Shown here piece after piece: positions 28,441 to 37,688 of a stretch of DNA of 64,000 nt. The stretch is taken from NCBI RefSeq assembly GCF_038051925.1, contig NZ_CP150634.1:2170001-2234000 (forward strand), given 5' to 3'. A model generated the notes under the pieces. It was not told where the DNA came from. It saw only the letters and a list, made by a program, of their open reading frames with translations, and searched no databases. How positions within the stretch are numbered: the first letter of the stretch is position 1; the number at the start of each line of letters is the position of its first letter. Position numbers and translations under genes: made by a program. The stretch is from Methylotuvimicrobium sp. KM2. Lineage in GTDB: Bacteria > Pseudomonadota > Gammaproteobacteria > Methylococcales > Methylomonadaceae.

Positions 28441-28513
28441 TATACCTTTCGCACTTCAAATTTCGGCAGTGCCGGAGCGCCCCGAGGCCGAATTTTCATC
28501 TACGATGAGTATA
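28441..28513. repeat. Type-2 MITE, short deletion copy
   Basis: It begins TATACCTTTCGCACTTCAAA and ends GCCGAATTTTCATCTACGATG; the centre is deleted relative to 161-209 bp copies. Confidence 0.65.
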
Positions 28514-28526
28514 AAGAAAATGTTTT

Positions 28527-28687
28527 GGCTCTTCCGTACTTGCCGTGGTAATAGCGCATCGACACTAAGTTAGAATAATCGAGGAATTTTAAGTAATTGA
28601 TAAAGAAGTTAAAATTTATTCTTAGCATCCAGCCATAATGTCTTTATGGCTAATTTGACGAACTACCACGGGAAATCCGGAAGAGCC
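28527..28687. repeat. MITE with GGCTCTTCCG terminal repeats (ISL3-like ends)
   Basis: The left end is GGCTCTTCCGTACTTGCCGT and the right end, reversed, is GGCTCTTCCGGATTTCCCGT, so about 17 of 20 match. The terminus GGCTCTTCCG is like that of ISL3-family elements. It is 161 bp with no gene. Together with the type-2 copy it fills the spacer 28258-28699. Confidence 0.65.
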
Positions 28688-28699
28688 AATGTTTTAGAC

Positions 28700-28957
28700 T
28701 CAACCATGTTGTACTAATGTGCGCACTTTTTGTTCTACCGTCGCCCACGAAATCAAAATCGGCTTGCGAAAAACCGTAATCGTTAAAATATCTTCCTGCA
28801 GCAGATAGTCGGCTTCTATGCCGAAGCCTTTTATGATGCCTTGCTCAATATCGCCTAAAAACTGTAAACCATAATTTTCAGCGGCTTGTTTTGCTTTGTG
28901 AATCAGATCTTCCGGCTTTTCGATGATTTTTAATTGTATCGATTTAGGTTTTTTCAT
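28700..28957 (-). CDS. Small conserved-looking protein, possibly polyhydroxyalkanoic-acid-system-like
   Basis: The 85-residue product starts at the ATG at 28957 (MKKPKSIQ); the frame extends 25 codons upstream without a better start. A basic first strand is followed by a helix (EDLIHKAKQAAENYGLQF), then alternating strands (GFGIEADYLLQEDILTITVF) and a closing KPxLISWxTVExKV segment. That order resembles the PHA_gran_rgn small proteins, but the match is recalled loosely and may be wrong. It is transcribed toward the IS91 side and flanked by repeats. Confidence 0.55.
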   Translation of the reverse strand: MKKPKSIQLKIIEKPEDLIHKAKQAAENYGLQFLGDIEQGIIKGFGIEADYLLQEDILTITVFRKPILISWATVEQKVRTLVQHG

Positions 28958-29033
28958 GTTTTTATAATGCGTTTGAAAGTCGAAAACAGAACGAGTGTAA
29001 CTATTCAGTCCCCCGGAAATTATCGTTCCCACG

Positions 29034-29121
29034 CTCTGCGTGGGAACGCTTGAGTACCGCTCCAGCGGTACGAGACGCTAGAGCGTCTCGGTCTTCATTT
29101 CCACGCAGGAGCGTGGGAACG
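29034..29121. repeat. CGTTCCCACGC palindromic intergenic repeat
   Basis: CGTTCCCACGCTCTGCGTGG and its inverse bracket two further palindromes (TACCGCTCCAGCGGTA; GACGCTAGAGCGTC). Related repeats are at 35127-35293 and 45064-45202. The region to 29656 holds no convincing gene. Confidence 0.65.
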
Positions 29122-29481
29122 ATAGGGGGGGTGTGAATAATTACGAACGAGTTACTTTTTTGTATTATAAAGGCGAAAAAATAAAACGGAACCGGTTAAT
29201 TGATTGTGCAAACGTAACAAGCGTTATAAATGGTTTCCTGATTACGTATAAGCTTCAGCCTATTTGAAGTCCAGACAAGGTTTTGTGTCGCTATCGCGAC
29301 GTTTATGTGGAGTCGGTTCGCGGACCGACAGCCGCGATACTGCTACGAAACCCATCCATGGGTTTCGCCCTGCGGGCCAGCTAAAGCTGTTCAAAATCGC
29401 TCCAGGCGGTTTTGTCTTTGCTTGTCCAAAGAAAAGTATCCAAAAGAAAAGACACCCGGAGGCCGCTGTATCCTGCGCGCT

Positions 29482-29582
29482 GACGATTTTGCCGAGGGTT
29501 TTCGGAAGGGCTATCCCTAGCCCTCCGAAAACGAGCGGCATCCCTGCCGCTCCCCTGGCGGGCTATTCTCAGCAAAATCGTC
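29482..29582. repeat. Large nested hairpin element
   Basis: An outer stem GACGATTTTGC/GCAAAATCGTC encloses an inner stem GTTTTCGGAAGGGCTA with its near-complement TAGCCCTCCGAAAAC. An open frame of 130 codons crosses it (29264-29656), but the palindromes and low-complexity translation argue it is not a gene. Confidence 0.55.
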
Positions 29583-29656
29583 AGTGCTCGGCGCGGCCTA
29601 ACGGGGCCCAGGCGGGAGCTCTAAGCCAAAGCAAATTGGCTGAAGGTTCTAAGTAA

Positions 29657-30994
29657 TCAGGAATGGTTTTTTAAGAAAGTTTCGATATGTTGGCTTAATT
29701 CGGAATTGTCGTCTTCAATAAATTCATAACGTGCGCGTATAATGGGCTTATCGATAGCGATCAAGGCCGATAAGTCGCATGGCGTGGCCGAAACGACGAG
29801 GTCTATATCGGCGGAATTCAAGGTTTGTTGCAATGCCTTTAATTGCGAAGGATGATAACCGACAGCCGGCAGCACCTTGCCGATATGCGGATATTGACGG
29901 TAAACATCATTTAACCGTTCGGACGCAAATTCTCTCGGATCGACGATCTCGGCGGCCTGAGCTTGAATCGCAGCAATAAAACCCGCGCCGTAGGCCATGC
30001 CTCCATGAGTAATGCTCGGCCCGTCCTCGACGACGATGACACGCTTGTCTTTCACTCGTTCAGGCTGATCGAGAGTGACTTTCGAAAAAGTTTTAATAAT
30101 CGGAGTACTCGGAAGAATCCGTCTGACGGTTTCAAAGACGCGTTCAATAGCCTCATCGGTAGCCGAATTCGCTTTGTTTATTAGCACGATATCGGCCATA
30201 CGCAATACGGCTTCACCCGGATGATGGCCTGTCTCATGACCGGGTCTTAGCGGGTCGGTCAATACGATAAGCAAATCGGGACGGATGAACGAAAAGTCGT
30301 TATTGCCGCCATCCCATAAAATAATGTCGGCTTCCTGCTCGGCAATGGCGAGGATCTTGGCGTAGTCGATGCCGGCGAACACGGTATTGCCGAGCGACAA
30401 ATGGGGTTCGTATTCTTCTCGCTCCTCGATCGTGCAATCAGCACGGTCGAGGTCGGCCATACTGGTAAAACGTTGCACGGCCTGTTTTTCGAGGTCGCCG
30501 TAAGGCATCGGATGACGGATTACTGCGGTTTTAAGGCCGTGGGCTTTCAATAATTTCGAAAGCCATTGCGTGACTTGCGACTTTCCGCAACCGGTGCGCA
30601 CCGCGCAGCAAGCGATGACTGGAACCAATGCTTTCAACTGCGTGTTCTTGGGGCCGAGTAGGGTAAAATCGGCTCCGCCGGCCAGTGAGATTGAAGCTTG
30701 ATGCATCACTTGGCTGTGTGGGACGTCACTGTAGGCAAAAATCACTTGGTCGATCTGTTGTTCTCGGCATAGGTCTGCCAATTCGATTTCATCGACGATA
30801 GGGATGCCTTCGGGATAAAATGGGCCGGCTAATGCCGGTGGGTAGCGCTTCCCTGCGATATCCGGGATTTGCGCGGCGGTAAATGCAACAACTTCACTGC
30901 CGGGATTATTTCGGTAGACGACATTGAAATTATGAAAATCACGTCCGGCGGCGCCCATTATAACGATTTTTTTGCGAGCTGTTTTGTGAGACAT
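29657..30994 (-). CDS. Cyclic 2,3-diphosphoglycerate synthetase-like P-loop protein
   Basis: This 445-residue protein has a Rossmann-like N-terminal part (KIVIMGAAGRDFHNFN near residue 10, with AYSDVPHSQVM near 107). A P-loop NTPase domain follows with Walker A AVRTGCGKSQVT near 150 and WDGGNNDFSF near 230. The whole pattern matches the cDPG-synthetase family (CpgS-like), first described in methanogens and widespread in bacteria as GTPase-like proteins of uncertain role. In methanogens the enzyme cyclises 2,3-diphosphoglycerate using ATP; activity here is not established. The gene is monocistronic, between repeat-rich spacers. Confidence 0.85.
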   Translation of the reverse strand: MSHKTARKKIVIMGAAGRDFHNFNVVYRNNPGSEVVAFTAAQIPDIAGKRYPPALAGPFYPEGIPIVDEIELADLCREQQIDQVIFAYSDVPHSQVMHQASISLAGGADFTLLGPKNTQLKALVPVIACCAVRTGCGKSQVTQWLSKLLKAHGLKTAVIRHPMPYGDLEKQAVQRFTSMADLDRADCTIEEREEYEPHLSLGNTVFAGIDYAKILAIAEQEADIILWDGGNNDFSFIRPDLLIVLTDPLRPGHETGHHPGEAVLRMADIVLINKANSATDEAIERVFETVRRILPSTPIIKTFSKVTLDQPERVKDKRVIVVEDGPSITHGGMAYGAGFIAAIQAQAAEIVDPREFASERLNDVYRQYPHIGKVLPAVGYHPSQLKALQQTLNSADIDLVVSATPCDLSALIAIDKPIIRARYEFIEDDNSELSQHIETFLKNHS

Positions 30995-31062
30995 CGTAAT
31001 TCATTTTTGGTAGAGGGTAATTTACTCGAGATAGAGGATTTATATCATTTCCGAAGACGAAC

Positions 31063-31304
31063 TATACCTTTCGCACTTGAAATTTCGGCATTGCCTAAGG
31101 AGGCGACGGGGTGTGCGGCAAAGGCTTTGCCAGCATGGAGCTGGCATAGAGCCTACAGGGATGTATTCACCCAGCACCTAAATAAGCCAGGATTTTGAAT
31201 CATTGCCAAAGACCTATGGAATTTAGGTGCTGGATTTAGGTGCTGGGTTCACGGCGTCCTTTGACGGACACCCCGGCGCCGAATTTTGATCTGCGATGGG
31301 TATA
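31063..31304. repeat. Type-2 MITE carrying an inserted type-4 unit
   Basis: Ends are TATACCTTTCGCACTTGAAA and TTTTGATCTGCGATGGGTATA. A type-4 palindrome sits at 31171-31233. The host core resembles 60779-60939. It lies upstream of the MFS/spermidine synthase gene and explains most of the 433-bp gap. Confidence 0.7.
31171..31233. repeat. Type-4 short palindromic repeat inside a type-2 MITE
   Basis: It runs from CCAGCACCTAAATAAGCC to GGAATTTAGGTGCTGG. It is followed by a second partial GGATTTAGGTGCTGGG, hinting at a duplication of the right arm. Confidence 0.6.
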
Positions 31305-31427
31305 TCTAAAATAAATCAAAACTCGGCTGTCTTCTGCCCAATTTTGATCTCCGAAATGGGCATATCGGAAAACTTTAGCTATTAACGCAAGCATAGCCCT
31401 CTAATTTTAGGGTTATCAGGAAAATTT

Positions 31428-32978
31428 ATGACTATGAAAAAATCTTCTCACCGTCAGCGCATTGGATTGTTTGTGACGGTGTTCTTGACCGGTGCATCGG
31501 TAATGGTAATTGAGTTACTCGGTACTCGTATGATAGCGCCTTTTTATGGGACCAGTCTTTATGTCTGGTCTTCGTTGATTTCAGTAACGATGATAGCTTT
31601 GGCGTTCGGGTATTTCACCGGTGGGCGTTTGGCCGATTCATCCAAGCCGATTGGTCTGGCGGTCGTGATCGCTTTGGCTGCCTTGTTTACTTTATTGATT
31701 CCATGGATGACGCGACCGATTTTATTGATGACGGATCCGCTCGGTTTGCGTGGCGGCGCTTTTGTCAGCTCGTTTCTATTATTTGCGCCGGCATTATCTT
31801 TGCTTGGCATGGTCGGTCCGTTCGCGATAAAACTGGCTACCTTGCAATTAAATTCTGTTGGCTCGAGTTCGGGTAGCATTTATGCGGTGAGCACCTTGGG
31901 GAGTGTAATCGGAACGTTGATTTTGGGTTTTTTTCTATTTCCCTTGGTCGGGTCGCGTGAAATTTTGATTTCGTTAGGCTTGCTTTTGATGGGGCTGGCT
32001 TTGGTCATTGCGTTGACCGAGAGAAGAACTCTGGGTTTTCGCTATACTGTCGCGCCATGTTTGGCGTTGGCTGCGCTGGGTTTGATTTTGTTACCCGGCA
32101 TCATCGGTTCTGGGAAGACGTTTGATGGCAATAGTAAATTCAAAATCGTTTCCCAACATGAGAGCCTTTACGGTTGGGTGCGGGTAATCGATCAACCCGG
32201 TAATGATTTACGCATGTTGACTTCCGACGCATCGACGATCGGTGCGGCAAGCATTTCGACTGGTAAGAACTTGCTGATCTATCAAGAAATCGTTGGTTTG
32301 ATTCCGGCTTTACGCCCATTCTTGCAAAGGGCTCTGATCGTGGGTTTAGGGGCTGGGCATATGGCCAATGTTTTACGGGAGCGATTCGGTATCCTCGTCG
32401 ATACGCTCGAGATCGATCCTGCCGTTGCCAAGGCAGCGGTCGTGCATTTCGGATATGAGTCGAACGGTCGCGATATTGTCGGCGATGCGCGCTATGAAAT
32501 AAGGCATTTGACCGGGCCTTATGATTTAATTATTCATGACTGTTTTACCGGCGGTTCGGAGCCATCGCATTTACTGACGCTTGAAACGTTGATGCAATTA
32601 AAAGGTTTATTGGCCGAGAAGGGTATTTTGGCACTGAATTTCGTCTCATTTACTCAGGGTAATAACGAGGCGCTGTCGTCCGTTGCAAAAACACTCGATC
32701 AAGTATTTTCTCGGCAAACCGTTTATTTTTCACAACCTGATGAAAATTTTAACGATTTTATTTTTCTTGCGTCCGATGCCGCTATCGAAATCGATTCAGC
32801 GAAATTAAAACCAAGCGAGCGATTATGGCTTGAAAAACGACGTTATCGAGTGCCTCAGCATCAAGGTATCGTCTTGACCGATAATTTTAACCCGCTGGAA
32901 CAGATGCAAGTTTACAAGGCAGAACATTATCGTAATGTCGTTGTCGGTTGGTTTGGCGCGAATTTATTGCTTCGCTGA
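31428..32978 (+). CDS. Fused MFS-like membrane / spermidine synthase-like protein
   Basis: This 516-residue protein joins about seven membrane helices (residues 10-230) to a soluble domain of spermidine-synthase fold (about 245-490). The latter shows a nucleotide-type binding motif ALIVGLGAGHMANVL near 300, an acidic strand end VDTLEIDP, GDARYEI, and YDLIIHDCF. The family is annotated as fused MFS/spermidine synthase, but its substrate is not known; aminopropyl transfer should not be assumed. The start ATG has CAGGAAA upstream. A second Met two codons later is an alternative. No partner genes are adjacent. Confidence 0.88.
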   Translation: MTMKKSSHRQRIGLFVTVFLTGASVMVIELLGTRMIAPFYGTSLYVWSSLISVTMIALAFGYFTGGRLADSSKPIGLAVVIALAALFTLLIPWMTRPILLMTDPLGLRGGAFVSSFLLFAPALSLLGMVGPFAIKLATLQLNSVGSSSGSIYAVSTLGSVIGTLILGFFLFPLVGSREILISLGLLLMGLALVIALTERRTLGFRYTVAPCLALAALGLILLPGIIGSGKTFDGNSKFKIVSQHESLYGWVRVIDQPGNDLRMLTSDASTIGAASISTGKNLLIYQEIVGLIPALRPFLQRALIVGLGAGHMANVLRERFGILVDTLEIDPAVAKAAVVHFGYESNGRDIVGDARYEIRHLTGPYDLIIHDCFTGGSEPSHLLTLETLMQLKGLLAEKGILALNFVSFTQGNNEALSSVAKTLDQVFSRQTVYFSQPDENFNDFIFLASDAAIEIDSAKLKPSERLWLEKRRYRVPQHQGIVLTDNFNPLEQMQVYKAEHYRNVVVGWFGANLLLR

Positions 32979-32986
32979 TGATTTTC

Positions 32987-33299
32987 TATACCCATCTTTG
33001 ATCAAAATTCGGCGTCGGGTAATATGTCCATATAGGTTCTATGCTCTCTCACTTAACTACTCCCTTTTGATTGAAAAACCGTCTAAGAATAAAAGGTATG
33101 GGATGTGTCTATCGAGGAACGCCGTAAACCCATCCATGGGGACTTGGCGGCAGCTCCCTGCTGCCGACATCCTCGCTAGCCACACCCCATACCTTCATAA
33201 AGTTAACCATTTTTTGAGTATAAAGGGAGTAGGTGAGGGAACGAACACTCCTGCGCCTCCTCCTTAGGCATTGCGGAAATTTGAAGTGCGAAAACTATA
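32987..33299. repeat. Type-2 MITE interrupted by a type-1 MITE
   Basis: The left end TATACCCATCTTTGATCAAA starts 9 bp after the previous stop codon, and the right end is GAAATTTGAAGTGCGAAAACTATA. A complete type-1 copy (33058-33231) splits it, so the type-2 copy is older. Confidence 0.7.
33058..33231. repeat. Type-1 MITE, copy C
   Basis: TACTCCCTTTTGATTGAAAA at the left and TTTTGAGTATAAAGGGAGTA at the right, 174 bp, with the same interior as copies A and D. The remaining 160 bp before the next gene show nothing clear. Confidence 0.8.
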
Positions 33300-33463
33300 A
33301 TTTAGTCCCTCAATTAACAAAAGAATGGGTAAGGGGGATGAGTTAAACAAATTCTCCTATTGATGATCTTGAATTAACAATCAATTTAATATTTTCATCA
33401 TTATCAACAATCGCTAAACTATGCTTTTTTTAAAGAGCGCCCCGGCTCTTAATGTTTCGATAA

Positions 33464-34792
33464 ATGACAACCGACAATAATGTGACGACTCTATTTCCCC
33501 TGCCGCAAAACCACCCGCAACGTTTCGTGTTGCACAACGAAGTCCATGCCCGCGCATCGCTGAATTTGGAGTTGCCGATCAGGGCCTCTCATCTGGCCTT
33601 GCTGTTGACGAGCGACGAAAAACAGCGCGAACGCGAACACCTGAGCAAGCTCTGCGAGCGTTACGGCAAGCCCTGTCCCGAAAAAGACGCTAGCCATTTG
33701 AGCGAAACCTTCGATACATTCGAGATTCGGTGGGAACAGCACAGCGAATTTAGCACCTACACGTTTTACGTAGCGAATACGCCGGCCGATCCGTTTTCTG
33801 ATCCTGCGTTGAAAAAAGTGCCGGTCGATTGGCTTTCTGAATTGCCGGGTCAATTGATGGTCGCCGCGCATGCCGCAATTCAACCGGCGGTCGTCGTCAA
33901 GAACGGCGATGGACTCGATATGGCCGCGATTTCCGCCTGTTTCGCGAACAATCCGGTCGTCGGTTCCAGCGTGACCGGCGGGGATGCCCAGGTATTCACC
34001 GATTTTAGGGTGCATGTCGACGGATTCAGCCGTTTTCTGATCGTCGACCACAATTTGCGCTCGGCGCAGGCAGGGCGATTGCTGCATCGTTTGTTCGAAA
34101 TCGAAGTCTACCGCGTGATGGCCTTGCTGGCGTTCCCAATCGCGAAAAAGCTCGCCCCGGAACTAAGACGAGCCAACCAAAAGCTTTACACAATCACGAA
34201 TGCGATGGCGCAATCGGACAACAGCAACGACGCAGGTTTGTTGGACGAATTGACGACGTTGGCTGCCGAAATCGAAAACCATATTTCGACGCATCTGTTT
34301 CGCTTCACGGCCGCAGGCGCTTACTATCAACTCGTCGGTCAACGCCTCGAAGATTTACGCGAAGTCCGGATTCAAGGCATACAGACGCTCGGTGAATTCA
34401 TTCGCAGGCGCATGGAACCGGCGATGAGTACTTGCTACTCGACCTCAAAACGTTTTACATCCCTGTCCGAAAGAGTCGGCAATGCGAGCCAATTACTGCG
34501 AACTCGCGTCGATATCGTGATCGAACGACAGAACCAAGGCCTGCTGAGCTCGATGGCGCGCCGCGCGAAGATGCAATTCAAAATGCAACAAACCGTCGAA
34601 GGCATTTCGATCGTCGCGATCACCTATTACGCGACAGGACTGATCGGCTCGGTCTCCAAGGCGCTTCGTGCGGCCGGTTGGCCAGTCAATCCGGAGCTGG
34701 CAGTCGGCGCGGCGATTCCGTTCGTGATGATCGCGGTTGCCTTGGGCCTGAAACGGATTCACAAGATGATCGAAAAGACGAGCGAGGAATGA
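33464..34792 (+). CDS. DUF3422 family membrane-anchored protein
   Basis: This 442-residue protein belongs to the DUF3422 family. The conserved N-terminal signature is HNEVHARASLNLELPIRASH (near residue 24), followed by the WEQHSEFSTYTFY segment. The central part is helical, and two membrane helices lie near the C-terminus (about 385-430), leaving most of the protein cytoplasmic. The biochemical function is unknown; family members are widespread in proteobacteria. The start ATG is at 33464. GC content is higher than the surrounding spacer. No operon partner is visible; a 560-bp spacer follows. Confidence 0.85.
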   Translation: MTTDNNVTTLFPLPQNHPQRFVLHNEVHARASLNLELPIRASHLALLLTSDEKQREREHLSKLCERYGKPCPEKDASHLSETFDTFEIRWEQHSEFSTYTFYVANTPADPFSDPALKKVPVDWLSELPGQLMVAAHAAIQPAVVVKNGDGLDMAAISACFANNPVVGSSVTGGDAQVFTDFRVHVDGFSRFLIVDHNLRSAQAGRLLHRLFEIEVYRVMALLAFPIAKKLAPELRRANQKLYTITNAMAQSDNSNDAGLLDELTTLAAEIENHISTHLFRFTAAGAYYQLVGQRLEDLREVRIQGIQTLGEFIRRRMEPAMSTCYSTSKRFTSLSERVGNASQLLRTRVDIVIERQNQGLLSSMARRAKMQFKMQQTVEGISIVAITYYATGLIGSVSKALRAAGWPVNPELAVGAAIPFVMIAVALGLKRIHKMIEKTSEE

Positions 34793-35126
34793 AGTCGGGT
34801 AGGTCGGGTTAGCGTAGCGTAACCCTACGTTTTAAGGCGTTTCATTTTTCATTGTTGGTTTTGGGAATGCTTTTGCCTGAAATTCTGGTTTCCCAAGGCC
34901 GGCAAGCCAAAGTTTGCGAATCAATCGTTCCTAAACTAAGGACTGAACACCAAGAAAATCAAAATTTGGAGACAGAGGCGCGATTTCGATGCGCCTATGT
35001 AATTTGTAAGTTGAAAGAATAGCGTTGGATAGGGAAAATTAAACCTGACCCTGAGGTATCCCCACGAAATAGCCAAATAAAACAATTTGCTATGGCTGAA
35101 AATTGATAGCTATATTTATTTTACAT

Positions 35127-35293
35127 CGTTCCTTCGCTCTGCGTGGGAATGCATCCCGGGACGCTCTGCGTCCCCAAAGGTCGATAATCCCGACAAGAGC
35201 AACCAGGCATTCTCTACAGTTTCTTAATCCAATTACCCGCGGCAGTCGACGCAGAGCGTCTAAATCGGCATTCCCACGCAGAGCATGGGAACG
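35127..35293. repeat. CGTTCC...GGGAACG inverted-repeat element
   Basis: CGTTCCTTCGCTCTGCGTGG at one end faces CCACGCAGAGCATGGGAACG at the other, with CGCTCTGCGTC and GACGCAGAGCG as an inner pair. It belongs with 29034-29121. The rest of the spacer 34793-35356 contains only a small GGGTTA/TAACCC palindrome near 34806-34825. Confidence 0.6.
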
Positions 35294-35356
35294 AGCGTTT
35301 TGTGGGGATACATCAGAACCTGACCCCTTTTTCACTTTTTCAACAAAGATTAAGTC

Positions 35357-35828
35357 TTACTCTTTTTCCAATCTTCCGGTTACCCAAGCGGGATTTCTTC
35401 GGCAATCCAGCACGGCATAAACGATGATATCCGGTTTTTCGACGATATAGTAAACAGCAAAAGGAAAGCGCTTGGAGAGTAATCGGTAATAGTTGCCGAA
35501 AGACTGCTGATGTATGCCGTAATACTCCCTTTATACTCAAAAATTAGCTAACTTTATAAAGGTACGGGGTGTGGCTAGCGAGGATGTCGGCAGCAGGGAG
35601 CTGCCGTCAAGCCCCCATGGATGGGTTTACGGCGGTCCTCGATAGACACACCTCATGCCTTTTATTCTTAGACGGTTTTTCGATCAAAAGGGAGTAGATG
35701 AGCAAGGAATCAATATCCGAAAATAACGAATCAAGAAAATAACCACCTAATCCTGGCGACTGTTGTTCGTAGAATTGATAGCCGTTGACTAAATCTTCAT
35801 TGGCTGCCGGGAGGATTTTAATATTCAT
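35357..35828 (-). pseudogene. ParE/RelE-type toxin gene split by a type-1 MITE
   Basis: The N-terminal half begins at the ATG at 35828 (MNIKILPAANEDLVNGYQFY) and runs through GGYFLDSLFSDIDSLLI to the MITE edge at 35696. The C-terminal half resumes at 35522 and reads YGIHQQSFGNYYRLLSKRFP, AVYYIVE and YAVLDCRRNPAW, ending at the TAA at 35357-35359. Together these give a full-length ParE/RelE fold protein of about 99 residues. Removing the MITE with one TA joins the halves in frame. The gene starts inside the antitoxin stop (ATGA). The toxin is presumably inactive now. Confidence 0.8.
35523..35696. repeat. Type-1 MITE, copy D, inserted in the toxin gene
   Basis: 174 bp, with TACTCCCTTTATACTC at the left and CAAAAGGGAGTA at the right. 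TA at both borders is the target duplication, as shown by reconstruction of the interrupted gene. Confidence 0.85.
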
Positions 35829-36037
35829 TGCGTCCGTTGGCGAATTGCTTTTTTGGCATCTTGCCAGTCCATAGGTTGTCCGTGTCCGGCCTGCCGGTTT
35901 GCTTCCCTGATTTGCAAAACATCGCCATGCCAATCCGGTGATTGCACGTTTTGGTGCTGGCAAAGATCGTCCCAGATTTGCTCCATCGTGGCGAGCTTTT
36001 CTTCCAAGGTCATGTTGTTGATTGCGACTGCGTTCAT
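35825..36037 (-). CDS. Antitoxin of the addiction-module component family
   Basis: The 70-residue product starts at the ATG at 36037, preceded by AGGTG. It has the N-terminal helical pattern MTLEEKLATMEQIWDDLCQ, then PDWHGDVLQIREANRQAG and a DWQDAKKAIRQR tail. These are the marks of small putative addiction-module antitoxins (TIGR02574-like) that pair with ParE/RelE toxins. Its stop overlaps the toxin start by 4 bp. The antitoxin is intact although the toxin gene is interrupted by a MITE, so it would not be needed for protection from this locus. Confidence 0.82.
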   Translation of the reverse strand: MNAVAINNMTLEEKLATMEQIWDDLCQHQNVQSPDWHGDVLQIREANRQAGHGQPMDWQDAKKAIRQRTQ

Positions 36038-36398
36038 AGTACACCTGTTGGCGTTGTAGATTTGTTGAGGATATTTTGGCATGAATGCAGGCTATTTTAT
36101 AGGTTGCCGTGCCTACATTTAGATCTGTTTTACGGCTTGATTATGTGGTTGTGGGGTGAGAATGTGTCCCTCGTTTTTATTTACCAAGTAGCTGCAAAGA
36201 ACATGGCATTACCCCGAATTCGGTAGCGCCAATTATCAAACATGCAATTGCAAATGGGCAGTAAGTGCTCGTATAGTGGATCTTTTCACCAAAGGGATTT
36301 CTTCTATGTTCCATTGCTGCCGGTGAGATTGCCCGTTAATAAGTGATTTCCTTCAACGCGTCACCGAAGCCGAACCGCAACAGTTCGATATCAATAGC
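36038..36398. other. Spacer without a recognisable gene
   Basis: No gene or family repeat was recognised. Directly after the DctM stop codon the same minus-strand frame stays open for 20 codons (36336-36398), with a protein-like reading ending DALKEITY. This may be a leftover of an older gene end. Confidence 0.4.
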
Positions 36399-37688
36399 TT
36401 ATGACCGACTTGCTCCTAGCCAACTCGGCAAGCCCAATGTGAGCGCCGGCCAATAAGTGATGATTAGCACGGCCAACAGCAGAATGAAGAAAAAGGGCAA
36501 TGTAGCCTGATATAGCTGTAGTAACGGGCGCTGGAATCGGTAACTGGCGATAAACAAGTTCATGCCCACCGGCGGCGTGAAATAGCCGATTTGCATATTC
36601 GCCAGAAAAATAATGCCTAAATGCACCGGGTCTACGCCATAACCGACCGCGATCGGCAGTAGTAACGGAATCATGATGACCAACGCGGCGAAGATGTCGA
36701 GTATCATGCCCAAGACTAGCAAAAACACGTTCAGCGCGATGAGAAAGGTCAAGCGGCTCGAAATATGATCGTGAACGAATTCGAACAAACGTCCCGGCAC
36801 ATTGGCATCGATCATCACATTCGTCGAGGCCAACGAAACGCCTAAAATTACCAGAATGCCGCCGACCATGACCATTGCGCTCCGCATCACGGCAGGCAAT
36901 TGGCTGAGACTGATTTCGCGGTGAATCAATACTTCGACGATCAGTACATAGACCGTCGTGACGGCGGCGGCTTCCGATACCGCGAAATAACCGCTGTAAA
37001 TACCGCCCAGCACGATAAACGGCAAAGGCAATTCCCAGCGCGATTCGCGTAATGCCTGCCAAGCTTCGTTTACAGTGAATCGGGTTAGTCCAATATCGCG
37101 GTTACGCCAATAACTCCAACCCGACAACATGATTAGCATCAGCAGACCCGGCATCACGCCGGCCAAAAACAACTCATCGATCGTAAACGGACGGCCGACG
37201 CTCATTTGCTGTGCGATAACGCCGTACAATATCAACGGTAATGAAGGGGCGAACAGCAAACCGAGGCTGCCGGATGTCGTCACTAAGCCGAGGCTGAAAT
37301 TTTTACGATAACCGGCTTTGATCAAGGCCGGATAAAGCAAGGCGCCCAATGCGACGATCGTGACACCCGAAGCGCCGGTAAACGCCGTCAACAATGCGCA
37401 AGCCGTCAATGAAACCATGGCAAGTCCGCCCGGTAGCCAGCCCAGCAGCGCTTGCGTCAGGCGCATCAGCCTTGCCGGCGCTTGGCTTTCACTTAGTAAA
37501 TAACCGGCAAACGTAAACAGCGGAATCGCCAGCAATATCGACATATCGGCCAGGCGGTAAAACTCGATCGCCACGACCATTAGATCGATGTCGTTATGAT
37601 AAAAACCGAGCAGGGCGCTAGCGGCGATAATCGCGAACAATGGCGTGCCCAATAGCGCCAGAACGATTAGCGCAACGACGACGAGCAT
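36399..37688 (-). CDS. TRAP transporter large permease (DctM type)
   Basis: This 429-residue inner-membrane protein is the large, ion-coupled subunit of a TRAP transporter. It has about 12 hydrophobic segments and typical family stretches (PLFTFAGYLLSES near residue 55, GASGVTIVALGALLYP near 100, GMILDIFAALVIMIPLLLP near 335). TRAP systems import organic acids or related solutes using Na+ or H+ gradients. Its start overlaps the DctQ stop, and the order P-Q-M is intact. Substrate is unknown; TatT-containing TRAP systems have been proposed to handle lipid-like ligands. Confidence 0.93.
   Translation of the reverse strand: MLVVVALIVLALLGTPLFAIIAASALLGFYHNDIDLMVVAIEFYRLADMSILLAIPLFTFAGYLLSESQAPARLMRLTQALLGWLPGGLAMVSLTACALLTAFTGASGVTIVALGALLYPALIKAGYRKNFSLGLVTTSGSLGLLFAPSLPLILYGVIAQQMSVGRPFTIDELFLAGVMPGLLMLIMLSGWSYWRNRDIGLTRFTVNEAWQALRESRWELPLPFIVLGGIYSGYFAVSEAAAVTTVYVLIVEVLIHREISLSQLPAVMRSAMVMVGGILVILGVSLASTNVMIDANVPGRLFEFVHDHISSRLTFLIALNVFLLVLGMILDIFAALVIMIPLLLPIAVGYGVDPVHLGIIFLANMQIGYFTPPVGMNLFIASYRFQRPLLQLYQATLPFFFILLLAVLIITYWPALTLGLPSWLGASRS

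Noticed and set aside
29264..29656. 130-codon plus-strand frame
   Set aside because: It crosses large palindromes, has no convincing ribosome site, and reads like translated repeat DNA.
33491..34087. 198-codon minus-strand frame
   Set aside because: It lies opposite the DUF3422 gene and has shadow-like composition.
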